The notes below the pieces were generated by a model, which saw nothing but the letters and a program-made list of their open reading frames with translations, ran no database searches and was not told where the DNA came from. Shown here one piece after another: positions 1 to 8,370 of a stretch of 24,595 nucleotides of DNA. How positions within the stretch are numbered: position 1 is the first letter of the stretch; every line of letters begins with the position of its first letter. This DNA comes from DATARH01 sp038228485. GTDB taxonomy: Bacteria; Pseudomonadota; Alphaproteobacteria; ATCC43930; CGMCC-115725. Location: NCBI GenBank assembly GCA_038228485.1, contig JBBRPG010000042.1, positions 1-24,595 of the forward strand. The letters run 5' to 3'. A program made the translations under genes and the position numbers.

Positions 1-215
1 TGGCCGATGCCGGGAATGTCGAAGTCCGAGGCAAACAGCTGGCGGAAGCGCTGTAGCCGCTCGGCCGGCGCCACGTTCTTGCCCAGCACCTGGATCGCCT
101 GGGTGCCGAGTTGATTGATGAAGGCGACCGGATCGCCTTGCGCCATGCCGCGCTCCGGCGCGGCGGCGGCGAAGGTCAGAACCAGCGTGAGCAGCGCGAA
201 CCAGCGTCGCGTCAT
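1..215 (-). CDS. mlaC: MlaC-family phospholipid-binding periplasmic protein (partial, C-terminus off window)
   Basis: Only the first 71 codons are present; the gene runs off the left edge. The ATG at 215 is preceded by GAGGG five bases upstream, and this site overlaps the stop codon of the upstream mlaA, so the two genes are translationally coupled. The protein begins MTRRWFALLTLVLTF, a signal peptide with a twin-arginine-like start, and ends its leader near ERGMAQ. The mature part (DPVAFINQLGTQAIQVLG, then RFRQLFASDFDIPGIG) is typical of the MlaC/Ttg2D family, which shuttles phospholipids across the periplasm between the MlaA complex and the inner-membrane MlaFEDB transporter. Pairing with mlaA supports the call. 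The lipid-binding core lies outside the window, so function is inferred from the N-terminus and context. Confidence 0.85.
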   Translation of the reverse strand, partial: MTRRWFALLTLVLTFAAAAPERGMAQGDPVAFINQLGTQAIQVLGKNVAPAERLQRFRQLFASDFDIPGIG

Positions 216-223
216 CGCTGCCC

Positions 224-1135
224 TCACCGCCCAGCGGGGGCGATCGGCGAATTCTGCATATCGGAGACCGAACTCGGCTGGGCCGGGGCCATCCGATAGG
301 TGATCGGCGGGGTCGCCGGCCGCGGCGGCGCCGCTGCCACCGCGGCGGTCGGGCCGGGGATGGCGCCCGCACCCTGCAGGGGCGAGGCGTTCGGCAAGTC
401 TTCCTTCTGATGCCGGATTTGGGCCGCGCGGCGCTGCCGCGCAAGCGAGCGGATCGTCGCGTAATAATCGAGAGAGGTGCGCTCGATCTCGGCCAGGCTC
501 TCGATATTGCGCGAGCGCTCGTCGACGCCCGAGGTCACGCCGCGGGCAAGGCTGGCATAGACCTTGTTGTGCTGGCTGGCGACGATGTTGCCGGGGTCGC
601 CAAAGCTGTCGCCGACATCGCCGGCCAGATCGCGCGGGTTCGAGGGGCCGAGCACCGGCAGCATCAGGTACGGGCCGTCGGGAACGCCCCAGGTCGCGAA
701 CGTGATGCCGAGATCGTTGGTATGGTAGGGGATGCCGACCTTGGTGCCGACATCGACCAGCCCGCCGAACCCGACCGTCGAATTGACGAGGAACCGCCCG
801 AGTGTATCGCCGGCCAGATCGATCCGCCCTTGCAAGATGTCGTTGGCGAAGATGTTCGGCGAGTTCAGGTTCTGCAGGAAGTCATGCACCGAGTCGCGTA
901 CCGGACCGGGCAACACGGCGCGATAGGTGTTCGCCACCGGCACCAGGACCGTCCGGTCGACCCCCTGGTTGAAGTTGAAGATCGCCCGGTTGGTGTTTTC
1001 GTACGGGTCGCCCGCATCCTCAGCCTGAGCGGGTGTCTGCGCGGCAGCCGGCCGCGCGGCGCCCAGGCCGACGGCGGCTAATCCCGCGGCAGCAGCAAGC
1101 GCCGGCAGGAAAAATGGTGCGTGGCGGCGGAACAT
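224..1135 (-). CDS. mlaA: MlaA/VacJ-family outer-membrane lipid asymmetry protein, without a lipobox cysteine
   Basis: A 303-residue MlaA homologue. MlaA normally forms a channel in the outer membrane that removes misplaced phospholipids and passes them to MlaC. Family signatures are clear: DPYENTNRAIFNFNQGVD near residue 42, then NSTVGFGGLVDV, GITFATWGVPDGPYLMLPVLGPSNPRD and SLDYYATIRSLARQRR. The start at 1135 is chosen because GCGAGGG lies just upstream and MFRRHAPFFLPALAAAAGL gives a clean signal peptide; an in-frame ATG at 1234 would add 33 unlikely residues. The leader ends AAAQTPAQA and contains no cysteine, so it looks cleaved by signal peptidase I rather than lipidated, unlike classical VacJ lipoproteins and the second copy at 17058-18143. 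The last 50 residues or so are Pro/Ala-rich. The truncated mlaC follows eight bases downstream. Confidence 0.9.
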   Translation of the reverse strand: MFRRHAPFFLPALAAAAGLAAVGLGAARPAAAQTPAQAEDAGDPYENTNRAIFNFNQGVDRTVLVPVANTYRAVLPGPVRDSVHDFLQNLNSPNIFANDILQGRIDLAGDTLGRFLVNSTVGFGGLVDVGTKVGIPYHTNDLGITFATWGVPDGPYLMLPVLGPSNPRDLAGDVGDSFGDPGNIVASQHNKVYASLARGVTSGVDERSRNIESLAEIERTSLDYYATIRSLARQRRAAQIRHQKEDLPNASPLQGAGAIPGPTAAVAAAPPRPATPPITYRMAPAQPSSVSDMQNSPIAPAGR

Positions 1136-1223
1136 AGAGCCCTCGCGTCTGATGGCTAACGGCGGCGCGGATAATGACCGCCAATGCGTATGCGCGGCAA
1201 GCGATCCGTCGCGCTGTATGGGA

Positions 1224-1253
1224 ATAATGCGCAAAAACCCCTAACCATGTCGA
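1224..1253 (-). promoter_or_regulatory. possible sigma70-type promoter for mlaA
   Basis: Reading the minus strand, TCGACA (1253-1248) and CATTAT (1229-1224) are separated by 18 bases, matching five and four of six consensus positions. The predicted transcript would start about 80 bases before the mlaA start codon. It sits in the 220-bp region between the divergent mlaA and arsR-type genes. The call rests on consensus matching alone. Confidence 0.35.
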
Positions 1254-1322
1254 ATTGTTCTCGATGCATATCAGCCCCACTCTGCGCGGGGGCGATCCGA
1301 ATTTGGCCGGTTCGTCTAGCTC

Positions 1323-1351
1323 TTGACGATATAAAGATATCTTTATATGTT
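1323..1351 (+). promoter_or_regulatory. promoter of the methionine operon (arsR-MT, metF, wapI-like, metH)
   Basis: TTGACG at 1323-1328 and TATGTT at 1346-1351 are separated by 17 bases, a good -35/-10 arrangement. The spacer is filled by a perfect 20-bp palindrome. Counting about seven bases past the -10 puts the transcription start at or next to the ATG at 1358. No Shine-Dalgarno sequence is visible, so the transcript may be leaderless. Confidence 0.65.
1329..1348. promoter_or_regulatory. perfect 20-bp palindromic operator, probably for the adjacent ArsR-family regulator
   Basis: The sequence ATATAAAGATATCTTTATAT is its own reverse complement and is strikingly AT-rich in a high-GC window. 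It lies between the -35 and -10 elements and ends ten bases before the regulator's start codon. ArsR-family dimers typically bind such imperfect or perfect palindromes at their own promoters, so autorepression of the whole operon is the natural reading. No second copy was seen in the window. Binding itself is inferred. Confidence 0.7.
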
Positions 1352-1357
1352 TGAGCG

Positions 1358-2389
1358 ATGTCCGATAGTCCCGATATCGACGCCTCGATCGACGACCTGC
1401 TCGCCGCCTTGCGCGCGGTCGCCGAGCCGACGCGGCTGCGGCTGCTGATTCTCTGCTCGCGCGGTGAACTGACCGTTAGCGAGTTGGCGCAAATACTGGG
1501 GCAAAGCCAGCCCCGCGTGTCGCGCCATCTGAAGCTGATGTGCGAGGCCGGGCTCCTCGACCGGTTCAGAGAAGGCAGCTGGGTGTTCTATCGGATCAGC
1601 AGCGCCAGCACGGCGAGCCCGCTTGCCCGCCACCTCGTCGCCGCCTGCGGCGACCGCGATCCGGCAATCGCGCTCGACCTGCAGCGCCTGGCGGCGATCA
1701 AGCGCCAGCGCGCCGAGCGGGCCGCCACCTATTTCAGCGAGAATGCGCCCAATTGGGACAGCATCCGGTCGCTTTATGTCGACGAGCGCGAGGTCGAGGC
1801 GGCGCTGATCGAGATCGTCGCCGCCGCCGCGCCGCGCGACCTCCTAGATGTCGGCACCGGCACCGGCCGCATCCTCGAAATCCTCGCGCCCCGGGTCGGA
1901 CAGGCGCTCGGCATCGACCAGTCGCGTGAGATGCTGGCGGTGGCCCGGGTCAATCTCGAGCGCGCCGGCTCGGCCAACGGCATGGTGCGGCTGGGCGACA
2001 TGTACCAGCTGCCGCTGCCCGACGCTTCGTTCGACGCGGTGGTGATCCATCAGGTGCTGCATTACGCCGATCGGCCCGGCGCCGCGATCGCCGAGGCGGC
2101 GCGGGTGCTGCGCCCGAAAGGCGTGCTGGTGGTGGTCGATTTCGCCCCGCATCTGCTCGAATATTTGCGCGTCGAGCACGCTCACCACCGGCTTGGCTTC
2201 AGCGACGACGAGGTGGCCGATTGGTGCCGCGCCGCCGGCCTCGAAGCGGCGGCGCCGCGGCATCTGAGCGGCGACCCGCTGACCGTGGCGATCTGGACCG
2301 CCTATCGCGACGCTGCGCCGCTTCTCGACAGCCAAAGCGCCGCCGAGGCGGTCGCCCCCGCATCCCCCGAACAGGTTTTGCAGCCATGA
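1358..2389 (+). CDS. ArsR-family regulator fused to a SAM-dependent methyltransferase domain
   Basis: A two-domain protein of 343 residues. Residues 10-95 form an ArsR winged helix: AEPTRLRLLILC, the recognition region QSQPRVSRHLKLM, and the wing GSWVFYRI. Residues 125-330 are a class I methyltransferase with the SAM-binding loop DVGTGTGR (164-171), an acidic LGIDQS strand end and the post-motif VLRPKGVLVVVDF. No metal-binding cysteine pair of the ArsR/SmtB sensor type is apparent, so the ligand is more likely SAM or S-adenosylhomocysteine bound by the C-terminal domain. Such fusions are known ahead of metF and metH in alphaproteobacteria. It overlaps metF by four bases (ATGA). The ATG almost coincides with the predicted transcription start. 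The sensor role is inference; enzymatic methylation remains possible. Confidence 0.88.
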   Translation: MSDSPDIDASIDDLLAALRAVAEPTRLRLLILCSRGELTVSELAQILGQSQPRVSRHLKLMCEAGLLDRFREGSWVFYRISSASTASPLARHLVAACGDRDPAIALDLQRLAAIKRQRAERAATYFSENAPNWDSIRSLYVDEREVEAALIEIVAAAAPRDLLDVGTGTGRILEILAPRVGQALGIDQSREMLAVARVNLERAGSANGMVRLGDMYQLPLPDASFDAVVIHQVLHYADRPGAAIAEAARVLRPKGVLVVVDFAPHLLEYLRVEHAHHRLGFSDDEVADWCRAAGLEAAAPRHLSGDPLTVAIWTAYRDAAPLLDSQSAAEAVAPASPEQVLQP

Positions 2390-3333
2390 GCGATACTTCA
2401 TTCCCGGGCCAAGCCCGTGGGCGCGGCCTTCTCGCGGCCGATCCGGCGCATGATTTCGATGCCGCGCCGCCGCGCATCTCGTTCGAGTTCTTCCCCCCGA
2501 AGACCCCGGAGATGGAAGAGCGGCTGTGGGAGGTGGTCAAGCGGCTGGAGCCGCTCGCGCCGCGCTTCGTCTCGGTCACCTACGGCGCCGGCGGCTCGAC
2601 CCGCGAGCGCACCCACGCCACCGTCCGCCGCATCCGCCAGCAGACGGGTCTGGAGCCGGCGGCGCACCTGACCTGCGTCGCCGCCACTCGCGACGAGATC
2701 GACGCGGTGGCCCACGCCTATTGGGAGGCGGGGGTCCGCCATATCGTCGCGCTGCGCGGCGATCCCCCGGCCGGCATGACCAGCGGCGAGACATATCAGC
2801 CGCATCCCGGCGGCTATGCCTTTGCCGCCGATCTGGTGGCCGGCCTCAAGCGGGTCGCCGATTTCGAGATCAGCGTCGCGGCCTACCCCGAGACCCATCC
2901 CGAGGCGGTCAGCGACAACCAGGACCTCGACAACCTCAAGCAAAAGCTAGATGCGGGGGCGAGTCGGGCGATCACCCAGTTCTTCTTCGACGTCGATGTG
3001 TTCCTGCGCTTTCGCGACCGCGCGGCGGCGGCGGGGATCGCGGTGCCGATCGTGCCGGGCATCCTGCCGGTGACCAATTTCGCCCAGCTCAAGCGCATGA
3101 GCGCGACCTGCGGCGCCTCGATCCCGGCCTGGATGGCGGCGCATTTCGACGGGCTCGACGACGACCCCGATACGAGACGGCTCGTCGCCACCTCGCTCGC
3201 CGCCGAGCAATGCCGCCGGCTGCAGGCGAACGGGGTCAACGAGTTCCATTTCTACACGCTCAACCGCGCCGACCTGATCGTCGCGATCTGTCACATGCTG
3301 GGCGTCCGCGTCCCGAAAACGGTCGCGGCATGA
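2386..3333 (+). CDS. metF: 5,10-methylenetetrahydrofolate reductase
   Basis: A 315-residue flavoprotein of the MetF family, which reduces 5,10-methylene-THF to 5-methyl-THF, the methyl donor used by MetH two genes downstream. Diagnostic segments are present in order: ISFEFFPPKT with the catalytic glutamate at residue 34, SVTYGAGGSTRERT, HLTCVAAT, ALRGDPP, SVAAYPETHPEA, ITQFFFD, VPGILPVTNF and the C-terminal FHFYTLNR. The start is the ATG of an ATGA overlap with the upstream regulator; the open frame extends further 5' only inside that gene. Its own stop codon again overlaps the next start (ATGA at 3330), so translation of the first three genes is coupled. Length is normal for bacterial MetF, slightly extended at the N-terminus. 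Confidence 0.96.
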   Translation: MSDTSFPGQARGRGLLAADPAHDFDAAPPRISFEFFPPKTPEMEERLWEVVKRLEPLAPRFVSVTYGAGGSTRERTHATVRRIRQQTGLEPAAHLTCVAATRDEIDAVAHAYWEAGVRHIVALRGDPPAGMTSGETYQPHPGGYAFAADLVAGLKRVADFEISVAAYPETHPEAVSDNQDLDNLKQKLDAGASRAITQFFFDVDVFLRFRDRAAAAGIAVPIVPGILPVTNFAQLKRMSATCGASIPAWMAAHFDGLDDDPDTRRLVATSLAAEQCRRLQANGVNEFHFYTLNRADLIVAICHMLGVRVPKTVAA

Positions 3334-3803
3334 CCGGTAGATGGCAAGGTCAGCCCGACGATCTGGGGCCGCCAGGAATCGAATTGGCCGGTTTCCGGCT
3401 CTGGGTGCGTGGGCGGCAGTTCCCCGATCTACAGGATCACCTGGACGGGAACTGGGTCGACATTGCGGCTCATTGTAGTTCGAACGGCGCTGATGTCTGG
3501 CTAACCAGCCCGTGCGTGCACTTGTCGGAGCTTCTTAGGTGGCGTGACCAGGCGGTGCAGATGCACCAGACCCTTGCCGGAACGGCCTGTCTCGACTGCA
3601 TGGAGCCCAATCTGCGCGTGGAATTGAAGATGCAAGATCTGGGTCAAATTACTATGACCGTGCACATCACGCCGGAACACAGAACCCAGCAACATTCGTT
3701 CGAGTTCGAAATCGACCAGAGTTACCTACCTGCCTTTCTGCGCCAATGCGGCCAGGTACTCGACGAGTATTCACTCCGCGGGCAACAGCCGGCTAAGGCG
3801 TAA
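3330..3803 (+). CDS. WapI-like immunity-family protein inside the met operon
   Basis: A 157-residue soluble protein without signal peptide or membrane segment. Its layout resembles the WapI immunity family known from contact-dependent toxin systems: a start of the type IELAGFRL, the conserved LDGNWVDI, WLTSPCVHLSELLRW, then MEPNLRVELKM, and a C-terminal FEFEIDQSYLPAFLRQCG. The family match is from recall of pattern, not a search. It starts within the metF stop codon (ATGA) and ends four bases before metH, so it is clearly part of the operon. GC content is visibly lower than in its neighbours. No toxin gene lies nearby, so an immunity role is doubtful here; a role connected to one-carbon or cobalamin metabolism is possible but unproven. 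Confidence 0.75.
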   Translation: MTGRWQGQPDDLGPPGIELAGFRLWVRGRQFPDLQDHLDGNWVDIAAHCSSNGADVWLTSPCVHLSELLRWRDQAVQMHQTLAGTACLDCMEPNLRVELKMQDLGQITMTVHITPEHRTQQHSFEFEIDQSYLPAFLRQCGQVLDEYSLRGQQPAKA

Positions 3804-3807
3804 TTCG

Positions 3808-6800
3808 ATGGCTCATATCCTCGACTATCTCACCGACCGGGTGCTGCTGTGCGACGGCGCGATGGGCACCGCGACGCAGGCGCTCAACCTCGACATCGTC
3901 CACGATTTCCACAATCACGAGAACTGCACCGAGATCCTGACCGAGAGCCGGCCCGATCTGGTGCGCGAGATCCATCGCAGCTACCTCGCCGCCGGTTGCG
4001 ACGCTATCCAAAGCAACAGCTTTGGCGGCTCGCCGATCACGCTCAACGAGTTCGGCATCGCCGACAAGGCGTTCGCGCTCAACAAGCTGTCGGCCGAGCT
4101 GGCGCGCGAGACGGTGGCTGAATTCGCCGCCGACGGCCGCAGCCGCTTTGTCCTCGGCTCGCTGGGGCCGGGGACGCGGCTGCCGACGCTCGGTCACATC
4201 GCCTATCAGCCCCTCGAAGACGCGTTGACCGTGCAATGCGACGGCCTCATCGCCGGCGGGGTCGACGCCATCCTGATCGAGACCTGCCAGGACCCGCTGC
4301 AGATCAAGGCCGCGGTCAACGGCGCCAAGCGGGCGCGCGAGGCGGCGAAGAAGGACATCCCGATCTTCGTCCAGGTGACGGTCGAGACCACCGGCACCCT
4401 GCTGGTCGGCGCCGACATCGCCGCCGCCGCGACGATCATCAACGCGCTCGACGTGCCGCTTATCGGGCTCAACTGCGCCACCGGCCCGCGCGAGATGGCC
4501 GAGCACGTCAAATGGCTCGGCGAAAACTGGCCGGGGCTGATCTCGGTGCAGCCCAATGCCGGTCTGCCCGAGCTGGTTGCCGGCGAGACCCGCTATCCGC
4601 TGTCGCCCGAAGAACTGAGCCAGTGGTTGGAGCGCTTCGTGCTGGAGGACGGCGCCAACATCATCGGCGGCTGCTGCGGCACCGAACCCCGCCACATCGC
4701 CGCCATCGACCAGATGCTGCGTCGGATCGGCCGCGACCGCCCGCGGCCGGTGCCCAAGAGCCGCAAGCCGGCCTGGGTCCCGTCGGTCGCCTCGCTCTAT
4801 GGCCAGGTGTCCTTACGCCAGGAGAACGCCTATCTGTCGATCGGCGAGCGCTGCAACGCCAACGGCTCGCGCGCCTTCCGCCGGCTGCAGGAGCAGCTCG
4901 ATTGGGACGGCTGCGTCGAGATGGGGCGCGAGCAGGTCAAGGAAGGCTCGCACACGCTCGACCTCTGCACCGCCTTTGTCGGGCGCGACGAGGTCTCCGA
5001 CATGACCGAGATGGTCACCCGCATGCGTGGGTCGGTGAACGCCCCGCTGGTCGTCGACTCGACCGAGTACCCAGTGCTCGAAGCTGCCATGAAGCTCTAT
5101 GGCGGCAAGCCGATCATCAACTCGATCAATTTCGAGGACGGTGAGGACGCCGCCGAAAAGCGGGTGAAGCTGGCGCGCCGGTTCGGCGCCGCGGTGATCG
5201 CGCTGACCATCGACGAGCGCGGCATGGCCAAGGAGGTCGACGACAAGATCGCGGTGGCGCAGCGGCTCTACGATTTCGCCTGCGTCAAGCACGGGCTGCC
5301 GCCGTCGGACCTGCTGTTCGACCCGCTGACCTTCACGATCTGCACCGGCAACGAGGACGACCGCAAGCTCGGCCTCAACACCCTCGACGCGATCGAGCGC
5401 ATCCGCAAGACCTTGCCCGAGTGCCAGATCATGCTGGGCCTTTCGAACATCTCGTTCGGGCTCAACCCGCCGGCGCGGCAGGTGCTGAACTCGGTGTTCC
5501 TCGACCATGCGCTCAAGCGCGGCATGACCGGGGCGATCGTGCATTTTTCGCGCATCCTGCCGCAGCACCGCATTCCCGAGGAGGAATGGCAGGTCGCCGA
5601 GGATCTGATCTTCGACCGCCGCCGGGAAGGCTACGACCCGCTGCAGGCGTTCCTCGCGCTGTTCGAGGATCGCACGATCGAGAAGGCCGAGAAGAAGGGT
5701 CGCCCGGAGATCATCGAGGAGCGGCTCGCCTATCGCATCGTTGAGGGGGACCGACTCGACCTCGACGCCGATCTCGACCTGGCGATGCAGACCTACAAGC
5801 CGCTTGACATCATCAACGAGCACCTGCTCGGCGGGATGAAGACGGTGGGCGAGCTGTTCGGCGCCGGCAAGATGCAGCTGCCGTTCGTGCTGCAATCGGC
5901 CGAGACGATGAAGGCGGCGGTCAAGTACCTCGAACCGCACATGGAGCGGGTCGAGGGCCAAGAAAAGGGCACCGTGGTGCTGGCCACGGTGCGGGGCGAC
6001 GTCCACGACATCGGCAAGAACCTGGTCGACATCATCCTCACCAACAACGGCTACCGGGTGGTCAACCTCGGCATCAAGCAGCCCATCGGCGTGATCCTTG
6101 AAGCCGCCAAGGAGCACCAGGCGCATGCGATCGGCATGTCGGGCCTCCTGGTCAAATCCACGGTGGTGATGCGCGAGAACCTCCAAGAGATGAGCCGGAT
6201 GGGGCTCGACGTGCCGGTAATGCTCGGCGGCGCGGCATTGACCCGGCGCTATGTCGAGGACGATTGCGTCAAGGCCTACGATTCCGGCCGGGTCGCCTAT
6301 GCCCGCGACGCGTTCGACGGGCTGGCGCTAATGGACCGTATCGTCGGCAACGATTTCGACGGTTACCTCGCCGAGGTGCAGCAGAAGAATGCGGGCCGGC
6401 CGAAGAACGAGTCGCGCAAATTAGGCCGGGCCGGCGATGCCCGGCCGCAACGCCCGGTCGACCTCGAGGAGATCCGCATCCGCCGGGCCCAGCTCACCAA
6501 CGGGGTGCCGGTGCCGACGCCGCCGTTCTGGGGCGCGCGGGTGCTGGAGCGGGTGCCGGTCAAGACCGTCGCGCCCTATCTCAACGAGCGCATGCTCTAC
6601 CAATTCCAGTGGGGTTTCCGGAAGGAAGGCCGCTCGCTCGACGAATACAAGAAATGGGCGCGCGGCGAGCTGCGCCCGATCCTGTCGCGGGTGATGGACC
6701 AGGCGATCCGCGAGAAGATTCTCGAACCGCAGGCGTCGTACGGCTATTGGCCGTGCGCCGCTCAGGGCAACACGGTGGTGCTGTTCGATCCGGAAAGCAG

Positions 6801-7305
6801 CGGACGCGAGGTCGCGCGCTTCGACTTCCCGCGCCAGAACAAAAAGGATGGGCTCTGCATCGCCGATTTCTTCCGCGACATCGACAACCCCGAGCGCGAC
6901 GTGATCGGGCTGCAGGTGGTGACGATGGGCCGCCGCGCCTCGGATGTGGCGCGCGAATGGTTCGCCGCCGACCGCTACCAGGATTACCTCTATCTGCACG
7001 GGCTTTCGGTCGAGATGGCCGAGGCCTTCGCCGAATACGTCCACAAGCGCATCCGCGGCGAGCTCGGCTTCGCCGCCGAGGAGGCGCGCGACCACGACGA
7101 GATGCTGGCCCAAGGCTACCGCGGCAGCCGCTATTCGTTCGGCTATCCCGCCTGCCCCAACCTCTCCGACCAGGCGCAGCTATTGCCGCTGCTGCGCGCC
7201 GACGAAATCGGCATCACGCTGTCCGAGGAAGACCAGCTCGACCCCGAGCAATCGACCTCGGCGATCGTCGTCCACCACCCGCAAGCGAAGTATTTTTCGG
7301 TGTAG
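3808..7305 (+). CDS. metH: cobalamin-dependent methionine synthase
   Basis: A full-length, four-module MetH of 1165 residues (the E. coli enzyme is about 1227). It transfers the methyl group of 5-methyl-THF to homocysteine through methylcobalamin. Residues 1-325 are the homocysteine domain, with zinc ligands Cys223 (LNCATGP) and Cys289-Cys290 (GGCCGT). The pterin-binding domain follows (SIGERCNANGSR, then VDSTEYPVLEAA). The cobalamin module has the cap region MQLPFVLQSAETMKAAVKYL and the B12-ligating His733 in RGDVHDIGKN. The AdoMet-activation domain occupies about 920-1160 (ASYGYWPCAAQGN, RYSFGYPACP). The start lies four bases after the wapI-like stop. No terminator is visible before hpnA, 55 bases on, so read-through into the hopanoid genes is possible. 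Confidence 0.98.
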   Translation: MAHILDYLTDRVLLCDGAMGTATQALNLDIVHDFHNHENCTEILTESRPDLVREIHRSYLAAGCDAIQSNSFGGSPITLNEFGIADKAFALNKLSAELARETVAEFAADGRSRFVLGSLGPGTRLPTLGHIAYQPLEDALTVQCDGLIAGGVDAILIETCQDPLQIKAAVNGAKRAREAAKKDIPIFVQVTVETTGTLLVGADIAAAATIINALDVPLIGLNCATGPREMAEHVKWLGENWPGLISVQPNAGLPELVAGETRYPLSPEELSQWLERFVLEDGANIIGGCCGTEPRHIAAIDQMLRRIGRDRPRPVPKSRKPAWVPSVASLYGQVSLRQENAYLSIGERCNANGSRAFRRLQEQLDWDGCVEMGREQVKEGSHTLDLCTAFVGRDEVSDMTEMVTRMRGSVNAPLVVDSTEYPVLEAAMKLYGGKPIINSINFEDGEDAAEKRVKLARRFGAAVIALTIDERGMAKEVDDKIAVAQRLYDFACVKHGLPPSDLLFDPLTFTICTGNEDDRKLGLNTLDAIERIRKTLPECQIMLGLSNISFGLNPPARQVLNSVFLDHALKRGMTGAIVHFSRILPQHRIPEEEWQVAEDLIFDRRREGYDPLQAFLALFEDRTIEKAEKKGRPEIIEERLAYRIVEGDRLDLDADLDLAMQTYKPLDIINEHLLGGMKTVGELFGAGKMQLPFVLQSAETMKAAVKYLEPHMERVEGQEKGTVVLATVRGDVHDIGKNLVDIILTNNGYRVVNLGIKQPIGVILEAAKEHQAHAIGMSGLLVKSTVVMRENLQEMSRMGLDVPVMLGGAALTRRYVEDDCVKAYDSGRVAYARDAFDGLALMDRIVGNDFDGYLAEVQQKNAGRPKNESRKLGRAGDARPQRPVDLEEIRIRRAQLTNGVPVPTPPFWGARVLERVPVKTVAPYLNERMLYQFQWGFRKEGRSLDEYKKWARGELRPILSRVMDQAIREKILEPQASYGYWPCAAQGNTVVLFDPESSGREVARFDFPRQNKKDGLCIADFFRDIDNPERDVIGLQVVTMGRRASDVAREWFAADRYQDYLYLHGLSVEMAEAFAEYVHKRIRGELGFAAEEARDHDEMLAQGYRGSRYSFGYPACPNLSDQAQLLPLLRADEIGITLSEEDQLDPEQSTSAIVVHHPQAKYFSV

Positions 7306-7360
7306 CCTGGTTCTCCACCGGCCATAGCGTCGGCGCGCCGTAGTTTGTAGGCTTGCGGCG

Positions 7361-8368
7361 ATGCCGCTCGAACCCGGACTTGCCCTGGTTACCGGCGCTA
7401 CCGGGTTTGTCGGCGCGGCGGTGGCGCGGGCGCTGCTCGCGGCGGGACATCGGGTACGGGTGCTGGCGCGGCCGCAGAGCAACCGCCGCAATCTCGCCGG
7501 GCTCGATGTCGCGGTGGCCGAAGGGTCGCTTGAGGATGCCGCCTCGCTGGCTGCCGCGGTCGCCGGTTGCCGCTACCTCCTCCATGTCGCCGCCGATTAC
7601 CGGCTGTGGGTGCCGGACCCGGCCGCGATGTTCCGCGCCAATGTCGACGGCACCGTTGCGCTGATGGAGGCGGCGCTCGCGGCGGGGGTCGAGCGGGTGA
7701 TCTACACCAGCAGCGTCGCCACCCTGGGGCTGGTCTCGGGCGGCGTTGCCGACGAGGCGACGCCGAGCGGGATCGCCGACATGATCGGCCCTTACAAGCA
7801 GTCGAAATTTGCCGCCGAGGCGGCGGTGCGCGGTCTCGTCGCCGAGCGCGGCCTGCCGGCGGTTATCGTCAACCCATCGACCCCGATCGGGCCTGGCGAC
7901 GTCCGCCCGACTCCGACCGGCCGGATCATCGTCGAGGCGGCCAAGGGCAGGATGCCCGGCTATGTCGATACCGGGCTCAATGTCGTCCATGTCGACGATG
8001 TCGCGGCCGGGCAGCTTCTCGCGGCAGAAAACGGCAAGGTCGGCGAGCGCTACATCCTCGGCGGGGAGAACATGGCGCTGGCCGATATCCTGGCCGAGGT
8101 GGCGAAAGCCGTCGGACGGCGCCCGCCGGCGTTCAAGGTGCCCTTTGCCGTGGTGCTGCCGGTCGCGGCCGGGGCCGAGCTGCTGGCGCGGTTGACCGGG
8201 CGCGAGCCGTTCGTCACCCTGGACGGCGTCCGCATGTCGCGTAAGAAGATGTATTTCAGTTCGGCGAAAGCGATGCGGAAGCTGGGCTACAGTCCGCGTC
8301 CGGCGAAGGAAGCCATCGCCGACGCCGTCGCCTGGTTCGAGGCGAACGGGTATCTGGGCAAGGGATAG
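7361..8368 (+). CDS. hpnA: hopanoid-associated sugar epimerase/NAD-dependent reductase HpnA
   Basis: A 335-residue atypical/extended short-chain dehydrogenase of the dihydroflavonol-4-reductase-like type labelled HpnA in hopanoid clusters. The NAD(P)-binding TGATGFVG is at residues 11-18. The catalytic pair is in YKQSK (Tyr145, Lys149), preceded by VIYTSSVATLG. The segment VIVNPSTPIGPGDVRPTPTG is a family hallmark. Its precise substrate is not established; it is assumed to act on the hopanoid side chain or a sugar linked to it. It heads the plus-strand hopanoid run and its stop is two bases from the hpnC start. No strong ribosome binding site precedes the ATG. Confidence 0.93.
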   Translation: MPLEPGLALVTGATGFVGAAVARALLAAGHRVRVLARPQSNRRNLAGLDVAVAEGSLEDAASLAAAVAGCRYLLHVAADYRLWVPDPAAMFRANVDGTVALMEAALAAGVERVIYTSSVATLGLVSGGVADEATPSGIADMIGPYKQSKFAAEAAVRGLVAERGLPAVIVNPSTPIGPGDVRPTPTGRIIVEAAKGRMPGYVDTGLNVVHVDDVAAGQLLAAENGKVGERYILGGENMALADILAEVAKAVGRRPPAFKVPFAVVLPVAAGAELLARLTGREPFVTLDGVRMSRKKMYFSSAKAMRKLGYSPRPAKEAIADAVAWFEANGYLGKG

Positions 8369-8370
8369 AG

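Noticed and set aside
1136..1234. Longer N-terminus for the first mlaA from the ATG at 1234
   Set aside because: The extra 33 residues are unlike a signal peptide and would bury the real one; the ATG at 1135 has GCGAGGG in good position.
4813..6186. A 457-codon open frame on the minus strand
   Set aside because: It is fully antisense to metH, whose domains and catalytic residues are intact; the translation is low-complexity Leu/Asp/Val/Arg shadow sequence.
7331..7340. CGGCGCGCCG palindrome between metH and hpnA as a terminator
   Set aside because: A five-base-pair stem without loop or T-run is common by chance at this GC content.
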